Shown: positions 1 to 5,524, numbered from the stretch's first letter. The stretch: DNA of 5,618 nucleotides from an uncultured Pseudoflavonifractor sp. (GCA_947383685.1 CANDEE010000081.1:1-5618), one strand, 5' to 3'. Program-made: numbers and translations. The notes: generated by a model from the letters alone, not told the origin.

Positions 1-52
1 CTTTGCTCAGTTCCGCAGCGAATACAGCGAAAAGCTGGATAGGAAGATTTAA
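1..52 (+). CDS. C-terminal fragment of upstream gene, possibly queuine tRNA-ribosyltransferase
   Basis: Reading from base 2, an open frame gives FAQFRSEYSEKLDRKI and stops at TAA 50-52; the rest of the gene lies outside the window. The short aromatic, charged tail of the form F-x-x-F-R-x-E-Y resembles the end of bacterial Tgt, and tgt directly upstream of yajC is a conserved order in many bacteria. Both points are weak with only 16 residues, so the identity is inference and no symbol is given. The other two frames are less convincing: frame 1 stops at TAG 40-42 and carries no recognisable tail. No terminator is visible between this stop and the yajC promoter. Confidence 0.45.
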   Translation, partial: FAQFRSEYSEKLDRKI

Positions 53-65
53 TTTTCGGAAAGCC

Positions 66-94
66 TTGCAAATGATTCTCTTTTAGTCTATACT
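66..94 (+). promoter_or_regulatory. Sigma-A-type promoter for yajC
   Basis: A -35 box TTGCAA (66-71) and a -10 box TATACT (89-94) are separated by exactly 17 bases. They match the TTGACA/TATAAT consensus at 4 of 6 and 5 of 6 positions. Transcription would begin near base 101, leaving a leader of about 55 bases before the TTG start at 157. The promoter lies just after the upstream stop codon, so yajC can be expressed separately from the preceding gene. Confidence 0.65.
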
Positions 95-143
95 ACTTGT
101 TACGCTTTCCATATTTAGCACAAACTATTAAGAAAATAAAACT

Positions 144-150
144 GGAGGGA
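144..150 (+). promoter_or_regulatory. Ribosome binding site setting the TTG start of yajC
   Basis: GGAGGGA lies six bases before TTG 157-159. No ATG gives an equally good spacing: the in-frame ATG at 172 is 21 bases away and would cut into the membrane helix. This supports use of a TTG initiator. Confidence 0.75.
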
Positions 151-156
151 CTTACA

Positions 157-438
157 TTGGATCAAAATGTCATGACAATTGTGATGCTGGTAGTAATGAT
201 TGCTGTTTTTTACTTCATGCTGATCCGCCCAGAGAACAAGCGCAAAAAAGAGGCTGAGAAGATGCGCTCTGAACTGGCTGTGGGTGATGTGATTACCAGC
301 ATTGGCGGAATTGTGGGTACTATTTGCGCCGTGAAAGAGAACACCATTGTTATTGAGAGCGGTGCGGACAGAGTCCGCATTGAGCTGACCAGGTGGGCTG
401 TATCTAGCAAGGGTACCCAAGCTGCGGAGAACACCTGA
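157..438 (+). CDS. yajC: Preprotein translocase accessory subunit YajC
   Basis: Small single-pass inner-membrane protein of 93 residues that associates with SecDF and the SecYEG translocon during protein export. Residues 5-23 form one hydrophobic membrane helix. It is followed by the family's basic stretch (RPENKRKKE, residues 24-32), then the conserved turn GDVITSIGGIVGTI (43-56) and the RVRIELTRWAVSS segment (72-84) that ends the soluble domain. Length is normal for the family. The start is taken as TTG 157: GGAGGGA (144-150) sits six bases upstream and the protein then begins just before the helix. The frame stays open back to a TTG at 97, but that start lies close to the predicted transcription start, lacks a ribosome binding site and would add an atypical 20-residue extension. 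Confidence 0.93.
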   Translation: MDQNVMTIVMLVVMIAVFYFMLIRPENKRKKEAEKMRSELAVGDVITSIGGIVGTICAVKENTIVIESGADRVRIELTRWAVSSKGTQAAENT

Positions 439-467
439 GCTACCACAGCAACAAAAAAAGACATGCC

Positions 468-525
468 AAATACCCTCCCCGCATAGGATGAAATGAAAAT
501 CCTTGCGGGGAGGGTATTTTATATT
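468..525 (+). terminator. Strong intrinsic terminator after yajC
   Basis: A perfect 16-bp stem pairs 468-483 with 504-519. It is extended on the inside by AGGAT (485-489) pairing with ATCCT (499-503), leaving a nine-base loop. A U-rich tail (TTTTATATT, 517-525) follows. It begins 30 bases after the yajC stop. The 5' arm holds CCCTCCCC and the 3' arm GGGGAGGG, so the hairpin also contains the ribosome binding site of the next gene. Confidence 0.85.
507..514 (+). promoter_or_regulatory. Ribosome binding site buried in terminator stem
   Basis: GGGGAGGG is the only good Shine-Dalgarno sequence ahead of the membrane-protein gene, 11 bases before ATG 526. In RNA transcribed from upstream it would be fully paired with 474-480 in the 5' arm. 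Translation on readthrough transcripts may therefore be low or conditional; that consequence is inference. Confidence 0.6.
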
Positions 526-966
526 ATGACGATGAGAAAAAATGAAGAAAACCAAGGAACCGTGCTGCTTCGCTATGGGAAGGCCGTTTTGATTGGCGGG
601 GCGGTGGCATTTATAACCGGACTGATTCTTCTGCTTCTGGCTGCCTTTGGCGTTTCCAGAGGAATTCTGGAGGGAGGGCTTCGTTACCAGCTCACCGTGG
701 TAAGCTGCGTGATAGGCAGCTTTACCGGAGGGATATTTGCCGTTCGGAACAGTCCGGCTAGAGGGCTGTTTGTAGGGCTGGCTGTGGGGACAGTACTGTT
801 TCTTCTGCAACTTTCACTTGGACTGCTGCTGTTTGAAGACTTTTCTCTAAAAAGTGGGGGAGTGGGCCTCCTTTTTGGCGACCTATGCGGCGGTTCCGCT
901 GCTGGGATTTTGGGCGGAGGAGGAAAGAAAAAAAGAGGCGGGCGTACAAAAAAGTACCGGAGCTGA
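526..966 (+). CDS. TIGR04086-like small integral membrane protein
   Basis: Encodes 146 residues with about four hydrophobic segments (roughly 19-43, 55-73, 79-103 and 111-130). The segments are rich in Gly and small residues (GGAVAF, GSFTGGIFA, FGDLCGGSAAGILGG), and a strongly basic tail follows (KKKRGGRTKK). Size, glycine-rich helices and position directly downstream of yajC fit the TIGR04086 family of Firmicutes membrane proteins; its function is unknown, and the assignment is from pattern and context, not a search. ATG 526 is chosen for its spacing to GGGGAGGG; ATG 532 is an alternative. The upstream ATG at 493 lies in the terminator loop, before that site, and is rejected. No separate promoter is visible, so expression probably depends on readthrough from yajC. 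Confidence 0.75.
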   Translation: MTMRKNEENQGTVLLRYGKAVLIGGAVAFITGLILLLLAAFGVSRGILEGGLRYQLTVVSCVIGSFTGGIFAVRNSPARGLFVGLAVGTVLFLLQLSLGLLLFEDFSLKSGGVGLLFGDLCGGSAAGILGGGGKKKRGGRTKKYRS

Positions 967-1075
967 TAAAAATTTTTCCCAACGGGTCTCCTTCGAATTT
1001 GTCAACGGTGACATAAAATCACCATTCCAGATGTTGGGCTGTAACTGCCACAATCCACCACATCTTGTATCTGCC

Positions 1076-1095
1076 CCTTGATTTCAAGGCTTTTT
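1076..1095 (+). terminator. Weak candidate terminator
   Basis: CCTTG (1076-1080) pairs with CAAGG (1085-1089) around an ATTT loop, followed by C and five Ts (1091-1095). The stem is only five base pairs, so strength is doubtful. It is the only terminator-like element between the membrane-protein gene and the spoIIM promoter. Confidence 0.35.
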
Positions 1096-1141
1096 AGGAG
1101 CTGAAGTGCAATGCCGGATTTACAAAGTTAACATAATTGAA

Positions 1142-1159
1142 TTTACATAAAACTGTAAC
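1142..1159 (+). promoter_or_regulatory. Pho-box-like direct repeat upstream of spoIIM
   Basis: TTTACATAAAACTGTAAC matches the E. coli Pho box (CTGTCATAWAWCTGTMAY) at 15 of 18 positions and has its layout: two heptamers (TTTACAT, CTGTAAC) repeated at an 11-base period. Similar hexamers occur nearby, TTTACA at 1119 and TTAACA at 1128, but out of 11-base phase. It lies 26 bases upstream of the -35 box of the predicted spoIIM promoter. The region is AT-rich, which raises the odds of a chance match, and the consensus comes from a distant organism. Confidence 0.35.
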
Positions 1160-1185
1160 ATAACAAAATTTTTTTCAAAAGGGTA

Positions 1186-1214
1186 TTGCGTAACTTGCAA
1201 AAGAGGTTTACAAT
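1186..1214 (+). promoter_or_regulatory. Probable promoter for the spoIIM-xerD unit
   Basis: TTGCGT (1186-1191) and TACAAT (1209-1214) are spaced 17 bases apart, below an A/T tract (1165-1175) that could act as an UP-like element. The -10 is good (5 of 6), the -35 weak (3 of 6). In B. subtilis spoIIM is read by the mother-cell factor sigma-E. I could not find a convincing sigma-E pair here, only loose CATAA-type sequences at 1146 and 1159. Confidence 0.5.
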
Positions 1215-1296
1215 AAAGAAGCGCTTTTAAAGAAAGCTTAAGCGGAAGTCATGGACTTGTCCCTCATGGCATAGAAATGCTGTGGAGGTGAGCGCT

Positions 1297-1917
1297 ATGG
1301 CTCGGACAGTTACAGGACTTTGGTGGTCGCCAACGGCAGAGGGCACCCCCGCTCTTGTCGTCACGGCGGCCTTTTTTACCCTCGGAGGGCTGGCGGGGTG
1401 TCTGTTGGCTTTTCACGCGACGGAGATAGGGACGGAGGCCATGGCGGCCTATCTGGACCGCTTTCTGGTCACGGCTCAGGCAGGCGGATTGAACACCCCA
1501 GCCATACCTGAGTTACTCTGGCGGTCCTTTCGTTGGCTTTTAGCCGTTTTTTTGCTGGGCTTTTCTGCCCTAGGGATATTGGGAATTCCTGCACTGTGCT
1601 CTATGCGCGGGTTCTTTTTGGCCTTTTCCATTGCCTCTTTTGCCCAAGCATATGGTCGCAACGGTTTGTCGGTCGCATTTTTGTTGCTGGGGCTTCCCGG
1701 TTTTCTGTCCGTTCCCGCTTTTATGCTGTCGGCGGTCCAGAGTTTTTCTGCGGCTTGTGCTGTGGCAGGGCGGTCCGGGCGGCGGGAATTGCCGTTTCAT
1801 GGTGAATACTTTTTTCGTTGCGGAGTGTGCGCCGCAACGATGTGTGTCAGTCTCCTTATAGAACGTTATTTGGTTCCTGTTCTGATTACAGGAGCAGCGG
1901 AGGCCTTGTTGCGGTAG
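1297..1917 (+). CDS. spoIIM: Stage II sporulation protein M (engulfment membrane protein)
   Basis: Encodes a 206-residue polytopic membrane protein, close to the roughly 214 residues of B. subtilis SpoIIM. SpoIIM anchors the SpoIID-SpoIIM-SpoIIP complex, which remodels septal peptidoglycan so the mother cell can engulf the forespore. About five hydrophobic segments are visible (roughly 18-40, 78-100, 104-118, 125-155, 175-200). The core GILGIPALCSMRGFFLAFSIASF-like stretch (93-115) is typical of the SpoIIM/DUF95 family, as is the later LLGLPGFLSVPAFMLSA (130-146). The start is ATG 1297, six bases after GGAGGTG (1284-1290); the GTG at 1282 overlaps that site and is rejected. xerD follows 31 bases downstream, and a spoIIM-xerD neighbourhood also occurs in Bacillus, which supports the call. 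Confidence 0.88.
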   Translation: MARTVTGLWWSPTAEGTPALVVTAAFFTLGGLAGCLLAFHATEIGTEAMAAYLDRFLVTAQAGGLNTPAIPELLWRSFRWLLAVFLLGFSALGILGIPALCSMRGFFLAFSIASFAQAYGRNGLSVAFLLLGLPGFLSVPAFMLSAVQSFSAACAVAGRSGRRELPFHGEYFFRCGVCAATMCVSLLIERYLVPVLITGAAEALLR

Positions 1918-1948
1918 AGATTATTTTCGAGGGAAAGAAGGTGAGAGG

Positions 1949-2827
1949 ATGGACCAGTTGACAAGCTATCAGAATTTTCTGGTAACGGAAAAAGGAGCCT
2001 CAGACAATACGGTAAGCTCCTATCTCAGGGATATCGGTCAATATTTCCGCTGGTTGGACAGCGAGGGCCTCTTACCCGAAAATGCCGCTCAAACCGATGT
2101 GGACCGCTACACAAAATATCTTTTAAGCCTGGGTAAGACGGTGTCTACGGTCACCCGGTCTCTGGCCTCTCTGAAATCTTTCTATTCCTATATGATGGGA
2201 GAAGGACTTGTTTCACTCAACCCGGCTAAGGGCTTGGTATTGGAAAAGGTGGAACGAAAGCTGCCTCAGATTCTTACCAGTAAGGAAGTGGAGCTTTTTC
2301 TGGAACAGCCCGATCCCAGGGATGCCAAAGGGTGCCGTGACAAGGCCATGCTGGAGCTCCTGTATGCTACCGGCATCCGGGTCAGCGAACTTATTGACCT
2401 GAATCTGGAGCATCTGAACCTGAGTGCGGCTTTCTTACGCTGCGTTACCCGGAAAAAAGAACGGATCATTCCTCTTTACCCTACGGCAGTTCGGGCTTTG
2501 AACGACTATATTGAGCACGTTCGGCCCCAGCTCATTGAACAGCCTGATGAGCGTGCCCTTTTTGTCAATATGAATGGCTCACGGATGTCACGTCAGGGCT
2601 TTTGGAAAATTATCAAACACTATCAGGATATGGCGGGAATTCAGAAAGAAATTACGCCCCACACCTTGCGCCATTCCTTTGCTGCCCATTTGCTGGAAAA
2701 CGGCGCTGATTTGACCTCTATTCAAAAAATGCTGGGCCATGCGGACATTTCTTCCACTCAGGTATATACCCAAGTCATTAACCAGGAGCTGAAGGACATT
2801 TATAATAAGGCCCATCCCCGTACATAA
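1949..2827 (+). CDS. xerD: Site-specific tyrosine recombinase XerD
   Basis: Encodes 292 residues, the normal length for Xer recombinases, which resolve chromosome dimers at dif by strand exchange near the septum. An N-terminal SAM-like core-binding domain (about 1-95, with NTVSSYLRDI and the NPAKGL linker) precedes the catalytic domain. Visible active-site residues are R144 (TGIRVSEL), H238 and R241 (HTLRH), H264 (LGHADI) and the nucleophile Y273 (STQVYTQV). The lysine hairpin is unusual: CVTRKKERIIPL (165-176) replaces the common GKGxKER form, so the lysine is probably K169 or K170. ATG 1949 follows AAGGTGA by four bases. Host-gene neighbours and no att-like repeats argue for the housekeeping enzyme over a phage integrase. 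XerC is the main alternative name; synteny with spoIIM favours XerD. Confidence 0.9.
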   Translation: MDQLTSYQNFLVTEKGASDNTVSSYLRDIGQYFRWLDSEGLLPENAAQTDVDRYTKYLLSLGKTVSTVTRSLASLKSFYSYMMGEGLVSLNPAKGLVLEKVERKLPQILTSKEVELFLEQPDPRDAKGCRDKAMLELLYATGIRVSELIDLNLEHLNLSAAFLRCVTRKKERIIPLYPTAVRALNDYIEHVRPQLIEQPDERALFVNMNGSRMSRQGFWKIIKHYQDMAGIQKEITPHTLRHSFAAHLLENGADLTSIQKMLGHADISSTQVYTQVINQELKDIYNKAHPRT

Positions 2828-2864
2828 AACGGACCATCCCGTGTGGATGGCCCGTTTTCATTTT
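2826..2864 (+). terminator. Intrinsic terminator after xerD
   Basis: AAAACGG (2826-2832) pairs with CCGTTTT (2852-2858) and CCATCC (2834-2839) with GGATGG (2845-2850), with a single A/C mismatch between the two helices and a five-base loop. TTTT at 2861-2864 follows. The stem begins within the xerD stop codon. Confidence 0.85.
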
Positions 2865-2868
2865 CCTG

Positions 2869-2897
2869 TTGAAAAGCAGAAAGAATTCGGCTATAAT
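2869..2897 (+). promoter_or_regulatory. Strong sigma-A-type promoter for the DUF1858 gene
   Basis: TTGAAA (2869-2874), a 17-base spacer and a perfect TATAAT (2892-2897). It starts five bases after the xerD terminator and gives a leader of about 40 bases to ATG 2942. It is the best promoter match in the window. Confidence 0.8.
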
Positions 2898-2941
2898 AAA
2901 AGGGTACAAAAACTTTGTTTTATTTTAGGAGGACATCTCTT

Positions 2942-3148
2942 ATGGCTCAAATCACGAAAGATACCATTATTGGCGACATTTTGGACATTGCACCTCAGAC
3001 CGCCCCTGTTTTTATGTCTATCGGTATGCATTGCCTGGGCTGTCCATCCTCCAGAGGTGAGACTGTGGAGCAGGCCTGCATGGTCCACGGCGTGGATGTG
3101 GACGCTCTACTGGAGGAAATTAACAAGCTGGTGCCCGCCGCCCAGTAA
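2942..3148 (+). CDS. DUF1858 (hybrid-cluster-protein-associated redox disulfide) protein
   Basis: Encodes 68 residues covering a complete DUF1858 domain. The signature is the helical start (ITKDTIIGDILDIAPQTAPVF, residues 4-24) followed by GMHCLGCPSSRGETVEQAC (28-46). C31 and C34 form a CxxC pair, with a third cysteine at C46. The family is described as a redox-disulfide domain and is often encoded near, or fused to, hybrid cluster protein in anaerobes; the substrate is unknown. No hybrid cluster gene lies in this window. AGGAGG (2927-2932) is nine bases before ATG 2942; the frame stays open to a TTG at 2915, which is upstream of that site and is rejected. The gene has its own promoter and terminator, so it is monocistronic and probably well expressed. 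Confidence 0.85.
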   Translation: MAQITKDTIIGDILDIAPQTAPVFMSIGMHCLGCPSSRGETVEQACMVHGVDVDALLEEINKLVPAAQ

Positions 3149-3155
3149 ACAAAGC

Positions 3156-3186
3156 AAAAGGAGCGGCTTTGCCGCTCCTTTTCTAT
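3156..3186 (+). terminator. Intrinsic terminator after the DUF1858 gene
   Basis: A perfect 12-bp stem pairs AAAAGGAGCGGC (3156-3167) with GCCGCTCCTTTT (3171-3182) around a TTT loop, giving a U-rich 3' side (TTTTCTAT). It starts eight bases after the stop codon. The flanking A and T runs would let it work in both directions, but no - strand gene faces it. Confidence 0.87.
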
Positions 3187-3217
3187 ACCTATTGCGTAAA
3201 AGGGAGGAGGCGGTTTC

Positions 3218-3934
3218 ATGAAGCGGCTGTTTTCCCTCTCCCCACGGCTTCGGATGGTGGCAGACCTAATACCTTCAGGCGTCAAGCTGGCAGACATAGG
3301 CACCGACCACGGGCAGCTTCCTGTGTGGCTGGTTTGCCAAGGTATTGTGCCTCAAGCGGTAGCTTCCGATTTGCGTCCAGGACCTCTCAGCAGAGGGCGT
3401 GCCCTGGCGGAACGGTGGGGGGTGTCCGATCGGGTTTCTTTTCGCCTGTGCAATGGCCTTGCTGATGTTGCTCCGGAGGAAGCGGAGTTCGTCACAATTA
3501 CCGGCATGGGAGGAGAGACGATCGCGGATATTCTCAATGCTGCCCCCTGGACCACCGGGTTAGGGCATCGATATGTCCTCCAGCCTATGAGCGGTATGGA
3601 TGGACTGCGGCGGTATCTTTCTGAAAATGGGTTTATCATTGACCGGGAAGTCCTTGTACCGGAAGGAGAGACTCTGTATATCATTCTCGTTGCGGAGCCG
3701 GGAGAAATGAAGCCATTAACCCAGGGTGAAATTTGGGTTGGTCGTCAGGCCTTTGGAATGGAAAGCCCCCTGCGAAAGCGGTATCTGGATCAGGAGCTTG
3801 GAAAACTTCACTGGGCGGTGAGGGGACTTGCACGCTCACAACGTCCCGAAGATGTGGAGAAACGAAAACAATATGAAGCGGCAGCTCAAGAGGTGGCTCA
3901 AATGAAAGAGGAGTGGGAACAGTGGCAACAGTAA
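3218..3934 (+). CDS. trmK: tRNA (adenine(22)-N(1))-methyltransferase TrmK
   Basis: Encodes 238 residues. TrmK transfers a methyl group from S-adenosylmethionine to N1 of A22 in the tRNA D-loop. The Rossmann-type N-terminal domain carries the SAM-binding motif DIGTDHGQLP (26-35), an acidic residue after strand 2 (D51), the family motif GMGGETI (96-102) and QPM (122-124). From about 185 the C-terminus is charged and helical, fitting the coiled-coil tail of B. subtilis TrmK (YqfN). GGGAGGAGG (3202-3210) is seven bases before ATG 3218. The next gene overlaps the end by 13 bases, and the trmK-nif3 pairing matches yqfN-yqfO in Bacillus. No good promoter is visible in the 30 bases after the preceding terminator, so readthrough or a promoter hidden in that hairpin may supply transcription. 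Confidence 0.92.
   Translation: MKRLFSLSPRLRMVADLIPSGVKLADIGTDHGQLPVWLVCQGIVPQAVASDLRPGPLSRGRALAERWGVSDRVSFRLCNGLADVAPEEAEFVTITGMGGETIADILNAAPWTTGLGHRYVLQPMSGMDGLRRYLSENGFIIDREVLVPEGETLYIILVAEPGEMKPLTQGEIWVGRQAFGMESPLRKRYLDQELGKLHWAVRGLARSQRPEDVEKRKQYEAAAQEVAQMKEEWEQWQQ
3909..3913 (+). promoter_or_regulatory. Ribosome binding site setting the GTG start of the NIF3 gene
   Basis: AGGAG lies inside the last codons of trmK, eight bases before GTG 3922. It overlaps the alternative GTG at 3913 and so selects the later start, giving the typical family N-terminus MATVIEIYRFLD. Confidence 0.7.
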
Positions 3935-4716
3935 TAGAAATTTATCGTTTTTTGGATAAGAAAGCGCCTTTTTCCCTTCAAATGCCCTTTGATAATGCTG
4001 GATTTCTGGTTGGCAGGGGAGATGCGCCCATAACCGGAGTGATGGTGGCACTGGACATTACCGAGGAAGTTGTTGAGGAGGCGAGGGGGCTGGGCTGCCA
4101 GCTCATTGTTTCCCATCACCCCATCATTTTTCACCCGGCAAAGTCTGTCACAGACAGCGACCCCACGGGCCGCTGTCTGCTGGCTCTAATGGAAAACCGT
4201 ATTGCAGCTATCTGTGCCCACACCAATCTGGATGTGGTGGAGGGTGGCGTAAACGATGTGTTGGCCCAAAAACTGGGCCTTTTTGATGTGGAGCAGCTCC
4301 ATCAGGATGGCTTGGACCCGGAAGGACGGCCTTATGGTGTGGGCCGGGTGGGGGAGGCCGGGGCCTTTGAAAGTGCTGCCCAATTTGCCGATTTTGTCCG
4401 GGAAAGCCTAAAAGCAGAAGGTCTTCGCCTGGAAGATGCGGGCAGGCCGGTCCGCAAAGTGGCGGTAGGCGGCGGTGCCTGCGGTGATATGCTGTTGGAT
4501 GCAGCGGCCCAGGGCTGTGATACCTTTGTTACCTCGGATGTAAAGTATAATACCTTTCTGGATGCCAGGGCCATGGGAATCAACCTCATTGACGCGGGAC
4601 ACTTCTCTACGGAAAACGTAGTCTGTCCTGTACTGGCGGACTGGCTGAAAGAGGGCTTTCCGGAAATCACGGTTTTTTGTTCCTTACGGCATAAAGAGGT
4701 ATTTTCTTGCCTCTAA
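3922..4716 (+). CDS. NIF3-like dinuclear metal centre protein
   Basis: Encodes 264 residues, the short form of the NIF3/YbgI/YqfO family (TIGR00486), without the inserted middle domain of B. subtilis YqfO. These proteins form hexameric toroids with a two-metal site. The expected ligands are present: H65 and H66 (SHHPIIFHP), D104 (AHTNLDVVEGG), and H227 and E231 (DAGHFSTE). The conserved GGGACGDML (183-191) and TSDVKYN (204-210) are also intact. The cellular role is not settled; some members have been linked to GTP cyclohydrolase-type activity or metal handling, but I do not assign a reaction. The GTG start at 3922 overlaps the end of trmK by 13 bases, so the two are probably translationally coupled. 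Pairing with trmK is widespread in Firmicutes. Confidence 0.9.
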   Translation: MATVIEIYRFLDKKAPFSLQMPFDNAGFLVGRGDAPITGVMVALDITEEVVEEARGLGCQLIVSHHPIIFHPAKSVTDSDPTGRCLLALMENRIAAICAHTNLDVVEGGVNDVLAQKLGLFDVEQLHQDGLDPEGRPYGVGRVGEAGAFESAAQFADFVRESLKAEGLRLEDAGRPVRKVAVGGGACGDMLLDAAAQGCDTFVTSDVKYNTFLDARAMGINLIDAGHFSTENVVCPVLADWLKEGFPEITVFCSLRHKEVFSCL

Positions 4717-4719
4717 CCG

Positions 4720-4748
4720 TTGCAAAAGGAAAGAGATTGTGCTAAACT
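4720..4748 (+). promoter_or_regulatory. Promoter for yebC with extended -10
   Basis: TTGCAA (4720-4725), a 17-base spacer and TAAACT (4743-4748), directly preceded by TGC (4740-4742) as an extended -10 element. It starts three bases after the NIF3 stop codon and gives a leader of about 30 bases. The -35 hexamer is identical to that of the yajC promoter. Confidence 0.6.
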
Positions 4749-4785
4749 ATATAAGCAATTTTTTCATGAAGGGATAGATACTTTT

Positions 4786-5514
4786 ATGTCGGGACATTCC
4801 AAATGGCATAACATCCAAAAGACAAAGGGGGCACAGGATGCCAAGCGCTCTGCTGCGTTTACCAAAATCGCCAAGGAAATGATTGTAGCGGTGAAGACCG
4901 GAGGCAGCGGCGATCCTGCCAATAACTCCCGTTTGGCCACTGTCATTGCCAAGGCCCGGGCAGCCAATATGCCCAACGACAACATTAAGCGAACCATCGA
5001 CCGAGCCTTAGGCGCAGGTAACACGGACAGCTACGAAAGCGTTACCTACGAAGGTTATGGTCCCTCTGGTGTGGCGGTTATCGTGGATGCTCTCACTGAT
5101 AACCGCCAGCGCACCGCTCCTGAGGTCCGGCATTTGTTGGACAAATTTGGCAAGGGTTTGGGTGCCACCGGCTGTGTATCCTGGTCCTTTGATCAGAAGG
5201 GCGTTATTGTTATCGAGAAGGAAGACTTGGATGAGGATACCATGATGATGGACGCACTGGATGCCGGGGCCGAGGATATGAGTGTAGAGGGAGAGGTCTT
5301 TGAGATTACCACCTCCCCTGATGACTTTGGAAAGGTGCTGGAGGGGCTGGAAGCCAAGGGATACTCCTTTGTCAGTGCCGCTGTGGAGATGGTTCCTCAG
5401 AACTATGTAAAGCTGGAATCCGAGGAAGACATTAAGAACATGGAAAAGCTTATCGACAGCCTGGAGGACAATGACGACGTGCAGAATGTCTGGCACAACT
5501 GGGATCAGGAATAA
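4786..5514 (+). CDS. yebC: YebC/PmpR family protein (TACO1 homologue)
   Basis: Encodes 242 residues, the usual length. The canonical N-terminus MSGHSKWHNIQKTKGAQDAKR (1-21) fixes ATG 4786; the frame is open back to TTG 4720, but that start falls in the promoter. Other family blocks are AAFTKIAKEMIVAVKTGG (23-40), NNSRLATVIAKARAANMPNDNIKR (46-69), YEGYGPSGVAVIVDALTDNR (88-107) and the glycine turn FGKGLGATGC (121-130), followed by an acidic C-terminal domain (EVFEITTSPDDF, 170-181). Members are cytosolic and were first described as DNA-binding regulators; more recent work ties YebC and mitochondrial TACO1 to translation, especially of proline-rich stretches. The sequence alone does not decide between these roles. 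The ribosome binding site GAAGGGAT (4768-4775) is modest, ten bases before the start. Confidence 0.93.
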   Translation: MSGHSKWHNIQKTKGAQDAKRSAAFTKIAKEMIVAVKTGGSGDPANNSRLATVIAKARAANMPNDNIKRTIDRALGAGNTDSYESVTYEGYGPSGVAVIVDALTDNRQRTAPEVRHLLDKFGKGLGATGCVSWSFDQKGVIVIEKEDLDEDTMMMDALDAGAEDMSVEGEVFEITTSPDDFGKVLEGLEAKGYSFVSAAVEMVPQNYVKLESEEDIKNMEKLIDSLEDNDDVQNVWHNWDQE

Positions 5515-5524
5515 GAAACCAAAA

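Larger units (their letters stand above)
967..1296 (+). other. Intergenic region between membrane-protein gene and spoIIM
   Basis: About 330 bases with no supportable gene. The left part (967-1100) has small dyads, such as GGTGA/TCACC at 1007-1023, and a weak terminator-like hairpin. The middle (1119-1175) is very AT-rich, with repeated TTWACA-type hexamers and an AAAATTTTTTT tract. The right part holds a likely promoter and a leader of about 75 bases before spoIIM. I recognise no known riboswitch or small RNA here. Confidence 0.7.

Noticed and set aside
115..810. Long - strand open frame of 231 codons opposite yajC and the TIGR04086-like gene, and similar - strand frames elsewhere (for example 5008-5607).
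   Set aside because: They lie opposite recognised genes, show no family motifs and have odd compositions; they are shadows of the + strand coding frames. The 5008-5607 frame also runs through the rnpB 3' end and the terminator.
1007..1023. Dyad GGTGA-N7-TCACC, resembling a CRP-type operator or short hairpin.
   Set aside because: The spacing is N7 rather than N6, no T-run follows, and it sits well upstream of the predicted spoIIM promoter; it is too short to support a function.
1030..1064. Possible structured RNA with GATGT pairing to ACATC.
   Set aside because: The helix is short and interrupted, and matches no riboswitch or small RNA I recognise.
1949..2827. Tyrosine recombinase as a sign of an integrated element.
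   Set aside because: Length, sequence and the spoIIM neighbour point to the housekeeping XerD; no att repeats, tRNA target or cargo genes are present.
3190..3199. Ten-base direct repeat TATTGCGTAA also found at 1184-1193.
   Set aside because: Several ten-base matches are expected by chance in a window of this size; only one copy overlaps a plausible promoter.
4695..4714. Hairpin AGAGGTA/TTGCCTCT over the end of the NIF3 gene, considered as a terminator.
   Set aside because: No T-run follows on the + strand and there is no - strand gene for it to end, so the NIF3 unit may read through into yebC.
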